Assembly (NCBI GenBank): GCA_031280825.1
Contig: JAITGE010000025.1
Coordinates: forward strand, 1-57,023
From: Oscillospiraceae bacterium
GTDB lineage: Bacteria > Bacillota > Clostridia > Oscillospirales > Acutalibacteraceae
DNA: 57,023 nt
Direction of reading: 5' to 3'
In this document: positions 1 to 9,202 of the stretch, in pieces
How positions within the stretch are numbered: the first letter of the stretch is position 1
Layout: each line of letters begins with the position of its first letter
Notes under the pieces: model-generated
What the model was told of the DNA's origin: nothing
Seen by the model: only the letters and a program-made list of their open reading frames with translations
Databases searched by the model: none
Program-made: the position numbers and the translations under genes

Positions 1-1038
1 TGCGGGCATCACGTCCTCCGCCAAAACCGCCTGCGGTCCGCTCTGCGCGCGTCGCACCAATTGCCGTTGTAGGGCGCTTGCGTCCTCCGACTCCAACACA
101 AAGCAATCCGGTTCGCCTGTGCCGTCGAGCGCAAAAAAGCTTTCTACATCACCGGTTTCCAAGAACGGCGCAGCACTGTGATAGGCGGCATTCTCAGCCT
201 TCGTCAGCGGCATCACAAAAACACCCGGGGTTTCCTTGCGTGTAAAATACAGGTTATTTTCCACCACGCAAAAGGCGCGGACATCCTCCGCTTCCAGAAG
301 AAGCCTGCGTTCTACGCCGCGCAGGGAGGCTTCATAAAGCCCGCCGCGCAGAATATAATAGACATGGCTACCGCTCACTTGCACATTTTCTACCTTTTGG
401 TCGCCAAGCAGTGTCGCACTGAGCGCTCCCTCGGTTTTGCCTTCCGGATTATAACGCCGCACACCAAAGGTGCTGAACGCGCGTGAACCAATCAGGTATA
501 AGTATCCGTTGCACAGTTGGAAGGAATCAAAACAATCCATCTCGTTTTTTGCTTCATAAAGCAGCTCCGCGCCTTCCGCGGACGCGTCTGTACGGATGCG
601 ATAGAGCCGCTGGGCATAGAATTTACCTTGGATTTTCGGTTCCGTAATGGGGACATAGTCACTAAAATACACATAGCGGTCGTAATAACTCACCTGCCCG
701 ACCCAGCATCCGTCGTAGAGCAAAGCAGCTTCGCCGCCCGGGACGATTTTTTGCAGTGCCTGCTCCGCGTTGATGGCGGAATACAGCGTGCCATCCGGCG
801 CGGCGACCGCGCGGCGATTGCCGGTCAGGGTTGCGTAAGGCGCGTTGCCATAGGTGTTTTCTGTTGCTCTGTTCATGTTTTTGGTGTTGGCTTCCGGTTC
901 ATAGACACCGGCGGCATAAGCGCAATCCGCTGTCTTGGGCAGGTAAAGCTTCACCTTTGCCGTGCCACAGCCCGCCAGGCTCAACAGGAACAGGCAAAGC
1001 GCCAGAGCAACCACGGCTGCGCGTTTATGCTTCATCAT
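1..1038 (-). CDS. Lipoprotein of unknown function (C-terminus beyond window)
   Basis: The minus-strand frame is open for 346 codons from ATG 1038 to the window edge, so the C-terminus is missing. The protein begins with a basic n-region, a hydrophobic stretch and a clear lipobox (LAGC, Cys about residue 23), so it should be a lipid-anchored surface protein. The rest is rich in short Tyr- and Gly-containing strands of the kind LYLIGS, VYYILRGG and LYFTRKE. This spacing resembles the repeat blades of DUF5050-like beta-propellers in clostridial lipoproteins. GGAGG sits 7 bases before the ATG. The start overlaps the end of the upstream surface protein, so the two are probably co-translated. The fold is inferred; no catalytic motif was seen. 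Confidence 0.8.
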   Translation of the reverse strand, partial: MMKHKRAAVVALALCLFLLSLAGCGTAKVKLYLPKTADCAYAAGVYEPEANTKNMNRATENTYGNAPYATLTGNRRAVAAPDGTLYSAINAEQALQKIVPGGEAALLYDGCWVGQVSYYDRYVYFSDYVPITEPKIQGKFYAQRLYRIRTDASAEGAELLYEAKNEMDCFDSFQLCNGYLYLIGSRAFSTFGVRRYNPEGKTEGALSATLLGDQKVENVQVSGSHVYYILRGGLYEASLRGVERRLLLEAEDVRAFCVVENNLYFTRKETPGVFVMPLTKAENAAYHSAAPFLETGDVESFFALDGTGEPDCFVLESEDASALQRQLVRRAQSGPQAVLAEDVMPA

Positions 1039-3253
1039 CGTTGTCCTCCGGTTCCTTCGACAGCGCCGGATGCCTTTTTTTGCGCAGCAGTAAAAGACCA
1101 AGCGTCACTGCCGCGCCCGCAATCAAAACGCCCGCGCAAATCAACACAATGTGCAGCGGAGTAATTGCGGCTTCGGCATAATCGGGCGGCGCAGTATCCT
1201 CCCAGCGCAGAATAGCCTTGCCGTTCTTGTCTATTTCCAGCGGGAGCAGCGCATAGCCGCTCTTGCGCATGTCATAAGCTTCGGGGATGTCCGCGAGGCA
1301 ATAAAACTGCCCGCTGAGGGGCTTGCCTTGCGCGTCCCGCGCCGGGACGACCGCGCGGAGAACGCTGCGGAAGGTATCGTTCAACGGGTCGTTTTGCGCA
1401 AGCGCGCCGCGGGTCTGCCATTCGCCCGTCAAATCGCCCTTTGCGAGATAATAGCTTGTGGCGGAAGGTGCCGCGCCGCTTTTGTTGCCCAGCATCACGA
1501 GCGTATCTTCACAACGGAACACCACCGGCGCGCGCAACTCCCCAAGCCCCGGAAGATACTGCCACAACGGCTTTTCGGGCTTTTCCGGCTCCGCTAGCGC
1601 CGTCCAGCTTGCGTCCAGCGGGAGGACGTACGCGCCGACCGACAGATTTTCCGCCTGCGGCTGCAGCATCGCCACAAGCGAAGCCTTGCCCGCGTCATCG
1701 GTATAGAAAGTAAAATCCGTTAAATTGCAGGGCAAGCCCTCCAGGGTTATCGGCGTTTGCCCCACGTAACGGAAGGGACCGCCGGGTGCAAACGCCGTCG
1801 CCGCAGCAAGCGTTGTGCGCGCGGAGGTGTTCCCTGCGCGCGGAGTCGAAAAATCCTCCAGCAGCATCCATAAAACATATTGCTTCGTGGCGGGATGAAA
1901 GGAGATTTGTGTTCTCTGAATGCTTTTCTGCCAATTAAAGGAAAGATAGAGCTGCTTTTTTTGCGTTGCGTTCAAGCCGGCATAGAGCGCGTTCAGATCG
2001 CCGAGCTGCTCCGCGCTCACGTTGCCCGCTAGGCTGTTTTTTGGCGAACGCACCGTGCCGTTGACGGGGAAGCTGTGTGCGCCGGGATCAAAACGGCGCA
2101 GCGGACTCTTGGTGAAGGCGTCCGTGGTTTCGTCAGCATAAAGCGGCGTCGCCGCGTCGCTTGCGCGCCCGTCCACCAATTCCGGATTGTTAAATACCGG
2201 CAGCACCAAGCCCTCCGGTCGCCAGTTGCATAAATCAACCGAAGAGTAACAGCGAACCCCAACGCTTTGATATTTATCCGTGCCGAGCAGATTTTTTTGT
2301 GATGCGTCCGCGCCATACCAATAGTAACGTTGGGCGGCGGCGTCATAATGCACTGAGCCGCCCAGCGCACGGATGGGCGCACCGGTCGTATCCAGCCAAA
2401 CACCGCCGTTGGGCAGATTTTCCAGTTTTCCGACGTTTTCCGCCGTTGCGCGTAGCTGCTGCAGCCGCGCGAGCAGCCAAGCCTGTTCTTCCTTGCTGTT
2501 TTTATTGAATTCTACGGTGGAATCGCCGATTTGCGCGCGAAGCTCCTCCGTCAGTTCCTGCAGAGCCTGTGGATTTTTTTCGGAGGGGAGGCGCTTGAGG
2601 GCGTTTAACTCCGCCGCTTGCTTGCCGTAATCGGTATCCGGCGCGCCAATATCCGGCGGGGCGCTGTAGATTTTCAGCTCGGCGGCGCTGAACGTGCCGC
2701 CGTTGGTGCTGCTGGGCAAAAATTCAATTGCCATCAGCTGCCCGGTATAGGGGTGCAGATGCGCGGATTGGGTTTCGTTACTGTCAGGATCGAACCGCCC
2801 TTGCCCGGCAAGCGAAAAATCGGGGTTTTGTGCAATCCCCGTTCCATCGTATTTTTTGCCGTTGTTTGTTTGCGCCGAACGCAGAAAATACACGCGGAAC
2901 CGTGCCGCGCGTCCTGCCGCGCCGCCATCCTGGCGGGGGGTATAATCAATGCGGGCAACGTTCAGTTTGCTTGCTGATTGACCCAAATCCAAAATGATCA
3001 CGTTTGCCGCGCCTTTTTCTACCGGAGCGCCGTCATAGAAGGTGGCAGGATCGCCGTCTGAAAGCGCGGCAGCATTCCGCGCGGCGTTTAACCCGCCGGC
3101 GGCATAGTGTATCGCGTATTCCAATTGTATCCAGTCGTACTCGCGCGTTTTTTTGCCGCAGCCTCGAAAGACCGAAAACGCAAGCAGGGCAACCATCAGC
3201 GCGGCGGGCAACGCCCGGAAAACGGGTGCCCACGGCATGCGGGGCTTTTTCAT
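1025..3253 (-). CDS. Membrane-anchored surface protein with discoidin-like and GH43-like domains
   Basis: 742 residues. An N-terminal hydrophobic segment (about 13-30) is followed by an F5/8 type C (discoidin)-like region (about 40-205, including SDGDPATFYDG and ILDLGQ). A linker of charged helices leads into a beta-propeller-like part from about residue 285, containing RYYWYGAD, VGVRCYSSVDLCNW and GLVLP, a signature of GH43-like galactan or arabinan-acting enzymes. A C-terminal transmembrane helix (about 700-722) is followed by a basic, then acidic tail. It is probably exported and tethered at both ends, binding or hydrolysing a glycan. Catalytic acidic residues could not be assigned, so it may only bind. 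A sigma-A-like promoter lies just upstream, and the lipoprotein gene overlaps its 3' end. Confidence 0.75.
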   Translation of the reverse strand: MKKPRMPWAPVFRALPAALMVALLAFSVFRGCGKKTREYDWIQLEYAIHYAAGGLNAARNAAALSDGDPATFYDGAPVEKGAANVIILDLGQSASKLNVARIDYTPRQDGGAAGRAARFRVYFLRSAQTNNGKKYDGTGIAQNPDFSLAGQGRFDPDSNETQSAHLHPYTGQLMAIEFLPSSTNGGTFSAAELKIYSAPPDIGAPDTDYGKQAAELNALKRLPSEKNPQALQELTEELRAQIGDSTVEFNKNSKEEQAWLLARLQQLRATAENVGKLENLPNGGVWLDTTGAPIRALGGSVHYDAAAQRYYWYGADASQKNLLGTDKYQSVGVRCYSSVDLCNWRPEGLVLPVFNNPELVDGRASDAATPLYADETTDAFTKSPLRRFDPGAHSFPVNGTVRSPKNSLAGNVSAEQLGDLNALYAGLNATQKKQLYLSFNWQKSIQRTQISFHPATKQYVLWMLLEDFSTPRAGNTSARTTLAAATAFAPGGPFRYVGQTPITLEGLPCNLTDFTFYTDDAGKASLVAMLQPQAENLSVGAYVLPLDASWTALAEPEKPEKPLWQYLPGLGELRAPVVFRCEDTLVMLGNKSGAAPSATSYYLAKGDLTGEWQTRGALAQNDPLNDTFRSVLRAVVPARDAQGKPLSGQFYCLADIPEAYDMRKSGYALLPLEIDKNGKAILRWEDTAPPDYAEAAITPLHIVLICAGVLIAGAAVTLGLLLLRKKRHPALSKEPEDNDDEA

Positions 3254-3290
3254 TGCAGCATCCCACTCCCTTCAGTATAGATTCCAGTGC

Positions 3291-3319
3291 AGTATAGCAG
3301 ATTTTTGCGCGGAATGCAA
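3291..3319 (-). promoter_or_regulatory. Promoter of the GH43-like surface gene
   Basis: On the minus strand TTGCAT (3314-3319) and TATACT (3291-3296) are separated by 17 bases. The -10 box lies about 40 bases before the ATG at 3253. Confidence 0.65.
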
Positions 3320-3338
3320 GAAAATCCGCTCGATTTTT

Positions 3339-3438
3339 CACGGCAAACGCATGAAAAAGTTGAATCAGCTGTGTGTATGACGCTGATTTTATGGCTGATG
3401 CGCTGCTTTCCAAATAATTCTTTCATGCGTTTGCCGTG
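3339..3438. repeat. 18-bp perfect inverted repeat between divergent promoters
   Basis: CACGGCAAACGCATGAAA at 3339-3356 is repeated as its exact reverse complement at 3421-3438, with 64 bases between. It lies between the minus-strand promoter (3291-3319) and the plus-strand promoter (3458-3486). No gene was found in it. It could be a paired operator or a structured remnant. Confidence 0.8.
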
Positions 3439-3457
3439 GCTTTTCAACGCAATCGGA

Positions 3458-3486
3458 TTGACTTTTTGTTTCAATTGTGCTATCAT
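3458..3486 (+). promoter_or_regulatory. Promoter of the glycan biosynthesis operon
   Basis: TTGACT (3458-3463), a 17-base spacer and TATCAT (3481-3486), about 40 bases upstream of the first gene of the operon. It is the only good promoter seen before the seven same-strand genes. Confidence 0.7.
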
Positions 3487-3525
3487 TAATTTCACCGAAG
3501 CAGTTTTTGAAGGGCTGTTTGTGAG

Positions 3526-5436
3526 GTGAAGCGGTTGGAGAGGCGGCGTTTTGCGCAGATTGGACTGGTGACGCAGCGTGTGCTGCTGCCGGTCTATGAT
3601 GTTGTCGCCGTCAACGCGAGTTACCTCCTGGCCATGTGGTTGCTGAACGATTGCCGCACGCTTCCCGCTTCCGATCTCCGCATGGCATTGCTGCGCATGA
3701 TTTACGTGATTCCGGTAACGCTTGGTTTTTTCTTTTTGTTCCATTTGTACCACAGTCTTTGGCGCTATGCCGGTGCGGACGAGCTGGGGCAGTGCGCAGC
3801 CGCCGCGGCTGTTGCGGGCGCGATCTGTTTTTTTGCAGATTGGGTTTTGTTCGCCTACCATGCTTTGGGCGGCGTTCACCGGCAGCTCAGCGCGCCGGAG
3901 CTGTTCATCGCCTACCTTTTGACGCTCACGTTTTGTGGGGGTATCCGTGTCGGCTATCGTGCTTTGCGGCGGTCACGGCGGCAGCTGCGCTTTCTCCGCC
4001 GGTATGCCGCGGGCAACAAGCGCGTCATGGTCGTTGGCGCGGGCGACATGGGCAGCATTGTGCTCAGCGAGCTGCGCGCAAACGATTACCGCAAGGGCTT
4101 CCCCTGCGTGGTGGTGGATGACAGCCGCGCCAAGCAGGGCGCGCGCATGTATGGCACGCCGATCTGCGGCGGCTGTGAATGCATCCCGGAGTTGGTCAAG
4201 CTGTATAACGTGGATGAAATTTTGATCTGCATTCCCTCGGCGAGCGACGACAGGCGGCGCGAAATCACGGAGCTTGCCATGCAAACAGAATGCACGGTGA
4301 AGATTGCGCCTTCGCTGTTGGAAATGAAGGAGGGCGGACAGGAAGCCTCCCTTGGGCAGCTGCGCGAGGTGCGGCTGGAGGATCTGCTCATGCGTGAACA
4401 GGTGCAGCTGGATAGCAAAATTTGCTCTTATCTGTTGGGGCAAACGGTGTTGATCACCGGCGGCGGCGGTTCCATTGGCAGCGAGCTTTGCCGCCAGGCG
4501 GCGCGGTATGCCCCCCATAAAATCATCCTGTTTGATATGTATGAAAACAACGCTTCTACGCTCAAATCCACTATGGATCGGCAATATGGCGGCAGCCCGG
4601 CGATTGAAATCCGCATTGGCTCGGTGCAGGATACGGCGGCTCTGGAGCGCGTTTTTTCAGAGTTTAAGCCCACGGTCGTGTTTCACGCGGCGGCGCACAA
4701 GCATGTGCCGCTCATGGAGGACAGCCCTGTGGAAGCGGTGAATAACAACATTTTCGGCACGCTTCAAACTGCCGAAGCCGCAATGCGGCATGGTGCGTTT
4801 CGGTTTGTTCTGCTTTCGACGGATAAAGCCGTGAATCCGACCAGCGTGATGGGCGCGAGCAAGCGGGTCACGGAGTTGATCATGCGGCATATGACTGCGC
4901 GCGGCGAGACGCGTTTTGCCGCCGTGCGTTTTGGGAACGTTTTAGGTTCGGATGGCAGCGTGATTCCGCTGTTTCGGGAACAGATTAAGGGCGGCGGTCC
5001 GGTCACGGTAACACACCCGGAAATCACGCGCTACTTCATGAGCATCCCGGAGGCTGCGCAGCTGGTTGTGCAGGCAGGTGGTCTTGCCAAGGGCGGCGAA
5101 ATTTTCGTGCTGGATATGGGCGAGCCGGTAAAAATCCTTACATTGGCTGAACAGATGATCCGGCTTTCCGGTCGCAAGCCCCACACGGATATTGAAATCA
5201 GATTCACCGGCTTGCGACCGGGCGAAAAGCTCTTTGAAGAGCTTGCGTTGGAGGAGGAAATCACGGCGCGGCAGGCCACGGCGAACAATAAGATTTTCAT
5301 CACCTTCCCGCAGCAACTGATAGATGAAAACGAATTGCTTGAAGGCTTGGAGCGACTGCGGCGCACGACGGCCGCATCTGTTCGCGGGGATCTGCAAGCG
5401 CTGGTTGGGAATTACAGCGCGTCTGCATCTGGTTGA
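3526..5436 (+). CDS. Polysaccharide biosynthesis nucleotide-sugar 4,6-dehydratase (PglF/CapD/EpsC type)
   Basis: 636 residues in the long membrane-bound form. About four N-terminal transmembrane helices (residues 15-150) precede a first Rossmann domain (VVGAGDMGS near 168) and a C-terminal SDR domain (ITGGGGSIGSE near 309). The active-site line STDKAVNPTSVMGASKR near 430 has Ser, Met and Lys where ordinary SDRs have Ser, Tyr and Lys, as is known for PglF, WbpM and CapD. The expected reaction is conversion of UDP-GlcNAc (or a relative) to a 4-keto-6-deoxy sugar for the first glycan residue. GTG 3526 gives the longest frame, but AGGTGA at 3524-3529 points to TTG 3535 as the true start. It is the first gene of the operon. 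Confidence 0.9.
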   Translation: MKRLERRRFAQIGLVTQRVLLPVYDVVAVNASYLLAMWLLNDCRTLPASDLRMALLRMIYVIPVTLGFFFLFHLYHSLWRYAGADELGQCAAAAAVAGAICFFADWVLFAYHALGGVHRQLSAPELFIAYLLTLTFCGGIRVGYRALRRSRRQLRFLRRYAAGNKRVMVVGAGDMGSIVLSELRANDYRKGFPCVVVDDSRAKQGARMYGTPICGGCECIPELVKLYNVDEILICIPSASDDRRREITELAMQTECTVKIAPSLLEMKEGGQEASLGQLREVRLEDLLMREQVQLDSKICSYLLGQTVLITGGGGSIGSELCRQAARYAPHKIILFDMYENNASTLKSTMDRQYGGSPAIEIRIGSVQDTAALERVFSEFKPTVVFHAAAHKHVPLMEDSPVEAVNNNIFGTLQTAEAAMRHGAFRFVLLSTDKAVNPTSVMGASKRVTELIMRHMTARGETRFAAVRFGNVLGSDGSVIPLFREQIKGGGPVTVTHPEITRYFMSIPEAAQLVVQAGGLAKGGEIFVLDMGEPVKILTLAEQMIRLSGRKPHTDIEIRFTGLRPGEKLFEELALEEEITARQATANNKIFITFPQQLIDENELLEGLERLRRTTAASVRGDLQALVGNYSASASG

Positions 5437-5471
5437 AGGGAAGCAATCGCATTTTGAGGGGGGGATCGCGT

Positions 5472-6131
5472 ATGTATCGTATCATAAAACGGGGGCTGGA
5501 TATGCTACTGGCAACAATACTGCTGGCGTTGTGCTGGCCGGTGATGGCAATTGTTGCGCTGCTGATCAGGGCGGAGAACGGCGGGAGAGTGTTCTTTGTG
5601 CAGGAACGCCCGGGGTTGCATGGAAAGCTCTTCCGCTGCCGGAAGTTCCGCACCATGCGCCCGGCACATCATGAGGACGAGCCGGATATGCTGCGCATCG
5701 GCAGTTTGGGTAAGCGCCTGCGCCGCCTAAGCTTGGATGAACTGCCGCAGCTGCTGAATATTTTACGCGGCGAGATGAGTTTTATCGGACCGCGCCCGCT
5801 TTTACCGGAATACCTGAGCTGTTACACTGCCGAACAAATGCGCCGCCATGATGTGCGCCCCGGCTTGACAGGCTGGGCGCAGGTGAACGGGCGTAACACG
5901 GTGGATTGGGATCAACGCCTCGCGCTGGATTGTGCCTATGTTGCAGAGCAAACGTTTGCTTTGGACGTCAAAATTTTTTGCGTGACCATCGGCAAGGTGC
6001 TGCGCGGTGAAGGCGTCAACGCGGATAAATCCACCACAACCGAGCGCTTCACGGATTACACCTTGCGCAAGCAAGGCGCGGAGGACGCCGCCCGAGTGCA
6101 GCCTGTCGCGGCTGAGGGCGCGGCGCTATGA
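5472..6131 (+). CDS. Undecaprenyl-phosphate sugar phosphotransferase (WcaJ/PglC-like)
   Basis: 219 residues from ATG 5472, which follows a G-rich Shine-Dalgarno stretch; the frame stays open upstream to 5433. One hydrophobic N-terminal membrane segment (MLLATILLALCWPVMAIVAL) precedes the bacterial sugar transferase domain, with FRCRKFRTM, LSLDELPQLLN, SFIGPRPLLPEY and RPGLTGWAQVNGR. The short form without extra helices matches PglC-type monotopic phosphoglycosyl transferases. It should move a sugar-1-phosphate onto undecaprenyl phosphate and so start the lipid-linked repeat unit, probably using the sugar made by the preceding dehydratase. Its stop overlaps the ATG of the next gene. Confidence 0.92.
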   Translation: MYRIIKRGLDMLLATILLALCWPVMAIVALLIRAENGGRVFFVQERPGLHGKLFRCRKFRTMRPAHHEDEPDMLRIGSLGKRLRRLSLDELPQLLNILRGEMSFIGPRPLLPEYLSCYTAEQMRRHDVRPGLTGWAQVNGRNTVDWDQRLALDCAYVAEQTFALDVKIFCVTIGKVLRGEGVNADKSTTTERFTDYTLRKQGAEDAARVQPVAAEGAAL

Positions 6132-7255
6132 GCACGGAGGATGGGAAGCGCATTCTCTTTGTCGCCACGGTGGCGCGGCATTTCTATTATTTTCACCAGC
6201 CGACCTTTCGGATGCTTCGCGATGCCGGCTGGGCGGTGGACGCGGCGGCGGCACAGGAGGCGGATAAGCCCTTGCGCGGCTGTCGCCGTTGCTTTGATCT
6301 CCCGTTTGCGCGGTCGCCCTTAAGGTGGAACAATCTCAAAGCGTTGGCGCAGCTGCGCAGGATCGTGCGCGAGGGGAACTATGACATTATCCACTGCCAT
6401 ACGCCTGTTGGCGGGCTGGTGGGGCGGCTGGCGGCGCGGGGCACGGACGCAAAGGTATACTATACCGCCCACGGGTTTCATTTTTTCCCCGGCGCACGGA
6501 AGCGGAACTGGCTGCTCTATTATTCTGTGGAGCGGTTGTTGGCAAAGCGCACGGATTGCCTGCTGACCGTCAACGAAGAGGATTTTGCGCTTGCAAAGCG
6601 GTGGCTGCCTGCAAAGGAGCTTCGGCATATTCATGGTGTCGGCTGCGACTTGGGGCGTTGCGCCCCCTTGCCGGAAATAGAGCGAAAAATTACGCGCAAG
6701 CGTCTGGGACTGCCGCCAAACGCGCCAATTTTGCTCTGCGTTGCGGAGCTGAACAGCAACAAAAACCAAACGCTGCTGCTTCGCGCAATGCCTGCCGTTT
6801 TAGTGCAATTCCCGCAGGCAAGGCTACTCCTCGCAGGGAAGGATCATCTGAACGGTGCTCTGCGAGCGCTTTGCGTGGAACTGAAAATACAGCATGCGGT
6901 GTTTTTCTTGGGTGAGCGCGGCGACGTTCCCGCGCTGCTGGGGGCGGCGGATATCGCGCTGGCGGCTTCGTTCCGTGAAGGCTTGCCACTGAATGTGATG
7001 GAAGCCATGGCAAGCGCGCTGCCTGTGGTGGCAACCAACGCGCGCGGGCACCGCGAATTGGTTGTGCCGGGTGAAACGGGGGAGCTTGTGCCGCAAAATG
7101 ATGCGGCTGCACTGGCAAGGGAAATTTGCGCCCTGCTGGCTTCGCCCGAAAGGCGTGAGCAGCTCGGCAGGGCGGCACGCATGCGCGTCAGATCCTACGC
7201 TATAGAACGCGTGCTGGCAGAGCTGCGCGCGCTATATTTTGGGGAGGATGTATGA
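6128..7255 (+). CDS. Glycosyltransferase family 4
   Basis: 375 residues, cytosolic GT-B fold. The N-terminal half has IIHCHTPVGGLVGRLAAR and YTAHGFHFFPG, and the C-terminal half has the donor-binding part AASFREGLPLNVMEAMA followed by GHRELVVPGETG. This layout is common in EpsF/EpsD-like enzymes of capsule and exopolysaccharide clusters that transfer GalNAc or similar sugars. Donor and acceptor cannot be read from sequence. It is translationally coupled at both ends: ATGA overlaps join it to the phosphotransferase gene before it and to the second GT4 gene after it. Confidence 0.9.
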   Translation: MSTEDGKRILFVATVARHFYYFHQPTFRMLRDAGWAVDAAAAQEADKPLRGCRRCFDLPFARSPLRWNNLKALAQLRRIVREGNYDIIHCHTPVGGLVGRLAARGTDAKVYYTAHGFHFFPGARKRNWLLYYSVERLLAKRTDCLLTVNEEDFALAKRWLPAKELRHIHGVGCDLGRCAPLPEIERKITRKRLGLPPNAPILLCVAELNSNKNQTLLLRAMPAVLVQFPQARLLLAGKDHLNGALRALCVELKIQHAVFFLGERGDVPALLGAADIALAASFREGLPLNVMEAMASALPVVATNARGHRELVVPGETGELVPQNDAAALAREICALLASPERREQLGRAARMRVRSYAIERVLAELRALYFGEDV

Positions 7256-8349
7256 TCAGAATTCTGCACGTGCTCCATTCGATGAACCTCGGCGGCGCGG
7301 AAGCGCTGCTCATGAGTCTTTATCGCCGCTTGGATACAGATCGTTATCAATTCGATTTCCTTGTGAACGAGCCAAACGCCATGCATTTTGAGCGGGAAAT
7401 TGCCGGGCGTGGCGGGCGTATTCACCGGATGCCCTCCCTACGGGCAATCGGTCCGTTCAATTATGCAAAAGCCCTCGGCGCGTTTTTGGCCGCGCACCCG
7501 GAATACCGCGCCGTGCATTCGCATTTAGAAAGCACGACCGGGCTGATCCTGCAAGCCGCCGCGCAAGCGGGCGTTCCTTTGCGTATCGCGCACAGCCACA
7601 ATACGCGCTTCACCCGCGCGGGGCTGCTTGCTTTGCCGGAAAACGCGCTCAAAAGCTGGTGCCGCAAAAAAATCAACCCCAACGCAACCCACCGTCTTGC
7701 CTGCTCACAAGCGGCCGCGCAGTGGCTCTTTGGCGACGCTTGCTCCGAGGTGCTGCGTAACGGCATTGACGCGCCTCGCTTCGCGTTTTCGCCGGAGACA
7801 CGTGCACAAACCCGCGCGTTGCTGGACATTCCGGCGGAAATGACTGTGTTCTTGCACATCGGGCGTTTTCAGGCGCAAAAGAACCATACATTTTTGCTGG
7901 ATGCATGGGCGCGGCTGGCGCCGCGCTTTACCCAAGCGCAGCTATTGCTGGCGGGCGAGGGTGTGCTGCAGGCCGCCATGCAGGCGAAAGCAAAAAAAAT
8001 CGCGGGTGGGGATCGTGTGCACTTTTTAGGGCTGCGGGAGGATATTCCCGCCTTACTCAGCGCGGCGGACGCGTTTTTGCTGCCATCGCTTTTTGAAGGG
8101 CTTCCGGTTGTCTTGGTGGAAGCACAAGCGGCGGGCTTGCCCTGCTTTGCCTCTGATTCCATTCCGCGTGAAGCGGATCTCGGCACTTGCGCATTTTTGC
8201 CCTTGGATGCGCAAATTTGGGCGGAAAGGCTTGCGCGCTTCACGCCGCCGCATAACCGCTCCGCCGCAGTGCGGGCTGTGGAAGCGGCGGGCTATGACAT
8301 CGGGCAATCATTGCGCCGCCTGGAGGAACTGTATGCAACCGTCAGATAA
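7252..8349 (+). CDS. Glycosyltransferase family 4 (second copy)
   Basis: 365 residues, GT-B fold. ILHVLHSMNLGGAEALLMSLYR at the N-terminus is the typical opening of EpsF-like GT4 enzymes. The middle contains HSHLESTTG and IAHSHNTRF, and the C-terminal half has LLAGEG, ADAFLLPSLFEGLPVVLVEA and the expected E-x7-E spacing. It probably adds an internal sugar to the lipid-linked unit. The start ATG overlaps the previous stop. It resembles the preceding GT4 in architecture, but the two differ clearly in sequence and so probably differ in acceptor. Confidence 0.9.
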   Translation: MIRILHVLHSMNLGGAEALLMSLYRRLDTDRYQFDFLVNEPNAMHFEREIAGRGGRIHRMPSLRAIGPFNYAKALGAFLAAHPEYRAVHSHLESTTGLILQAAAQAGVPLRIAHSHNTRFTRAGLLALPENALKSWCRKKINPNATHRLACSQAAAQWLFGDACSEVLRNGIDAPRFAFSPETRAQTRALLDIPAEMTVFLHIGRFQAQKNHTFLLDAWARLAPRFTQAQLLLAGEGVLQAAMQAKAKKIAGGDRVHFLGLREDIPALLSAADAFLLPSLFEGLPVVLVEAQAAGLPCFASDSIPREADLGTCAFLPLDAQIWAERLARFTPPHNRSAAVRAVEAAGYDIGQSLRRLEELYATVR

Positions 8350-9157
8350 GCCGCAGCTCACCGTGTTCACGCCAACCTACAACCGCGCGTATATTCTGCC
8401 GCGCTGCTATGCCTCCATGTGCCGTCAAACCTGCCAGGATTTCATCTGGCTTGTGATTGACGATGGTTCGGCGGATGAAACCCTCGCGCTGCTGGCGCAA
8501 TGGCAGCAGGAACCGCACGGCTTCCGACTGGAATACATTCATCAGGAAAATCAAGGAATGCACGGGGCGCACAACACCGCCTACGGTAATATTCGCACAG
8601 AGCTGAACACCTGCATTGATTCGGATGATTATATGCCTGACGACGCGGTGGAGAATATCCTGCAGTTTTGGAACGAAGCACCGCGCGATCCAAAGCTTGC
8701 CGGTTTTTTGGCGCTGGATTGCTACGGAACCGGCGAGCTTGTGGGGACGCCCTTTCCGCAAACCGTCACAAAGGCGCGTTATTATGACTACTATCACACA
8801 TTTGGCGTCACAGGGGACAAAAAATTCATCCTGCGCAGCGAACTTTCGCGGCTCTATCCGTATCCGCGCTTCCCGCAGGAGCGCTACGTTGGGCTGGCGC
8901 TGAAATACTATCAGTTGGATCTGGATTACGAGCTTTTGTGCCTGAACAAGCCCGTTTGCGTGGTGGAATACCTGCCGGACGGATCCTCGCGCAATATGCT
9001 GCGGCAATACTGGCGCAATCCGCGCGGTTTTTTGCATTTTCGCTTCACGCTGCTGCGCTTGCCTTATGCCGGCTTGCGCTTTAAGCTCCGGCAGGCGCTG
9101 CATATCCTGCCCGAATCGCTGATGTATCTATTGCGGTTTTTCGGCAGAGCGCGCTGA
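8333..9157 (+). CDS. Glycosyltransferase family 2
   Basis: 274 residues from ATG 8333, preceded by GGAGGAACTGT. The frame remains open upstream to 8093, but that part only shadows the previous gene. It is a GT-A fold: TVFTPTYNRAYILPRCYASM opens the family 2 domain, VIDDGSADET binds the nucleotide, and CIDSDDY carries the metal-binding acidic cluster. The C-terminal half has basic and aromatic residues but no obvious transmembrane helices. It overlaps the GT4 gene before it by 17 bases. Donor unknown. Confidence 0.9.
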   Translation: MQPSDKPQLTVFTPTYNRAYILPRCYASMCRQTCQDFIWLVIDDGSADETLALLAQWQQEPHGFRLEYIHQENQGMHGAHNTAYGNIRTELNTCIDSDDYMPDDAVENILQFWNEAPRDPKLAGFLALDCYGTGELVGTPFPQTVTKARYYDYYHTFGVTGDKKFILRSELSRLYPYPRFPQERYVGLALKYYQLDLDYELLCLNKPVCVVEYLPDGSSRNMLRQYWRNPRGFLHFRFTLLRLPYAGLRFKLRQALHILPESLMYLLRFFGRAR

Positions 9158-9202
9158 CGCTGCCCGGTAAAAACAGACAGCCACAGTAAGGAGGAAGCGC
9201 GC

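Noticed and set aside
3339-3438. Invertible promoter switch
   Set aside because: Both promoters lie outside the inverted repeats and no recombinase gene is in the window, so inversion would not move a promoter.
8093-8332. Upstream extension of the GT2 frame
   Set aside because: It lies wholly inside the GT4 gene in another frame; ATG 8333 has GGAGG just before it and starts the family domain.
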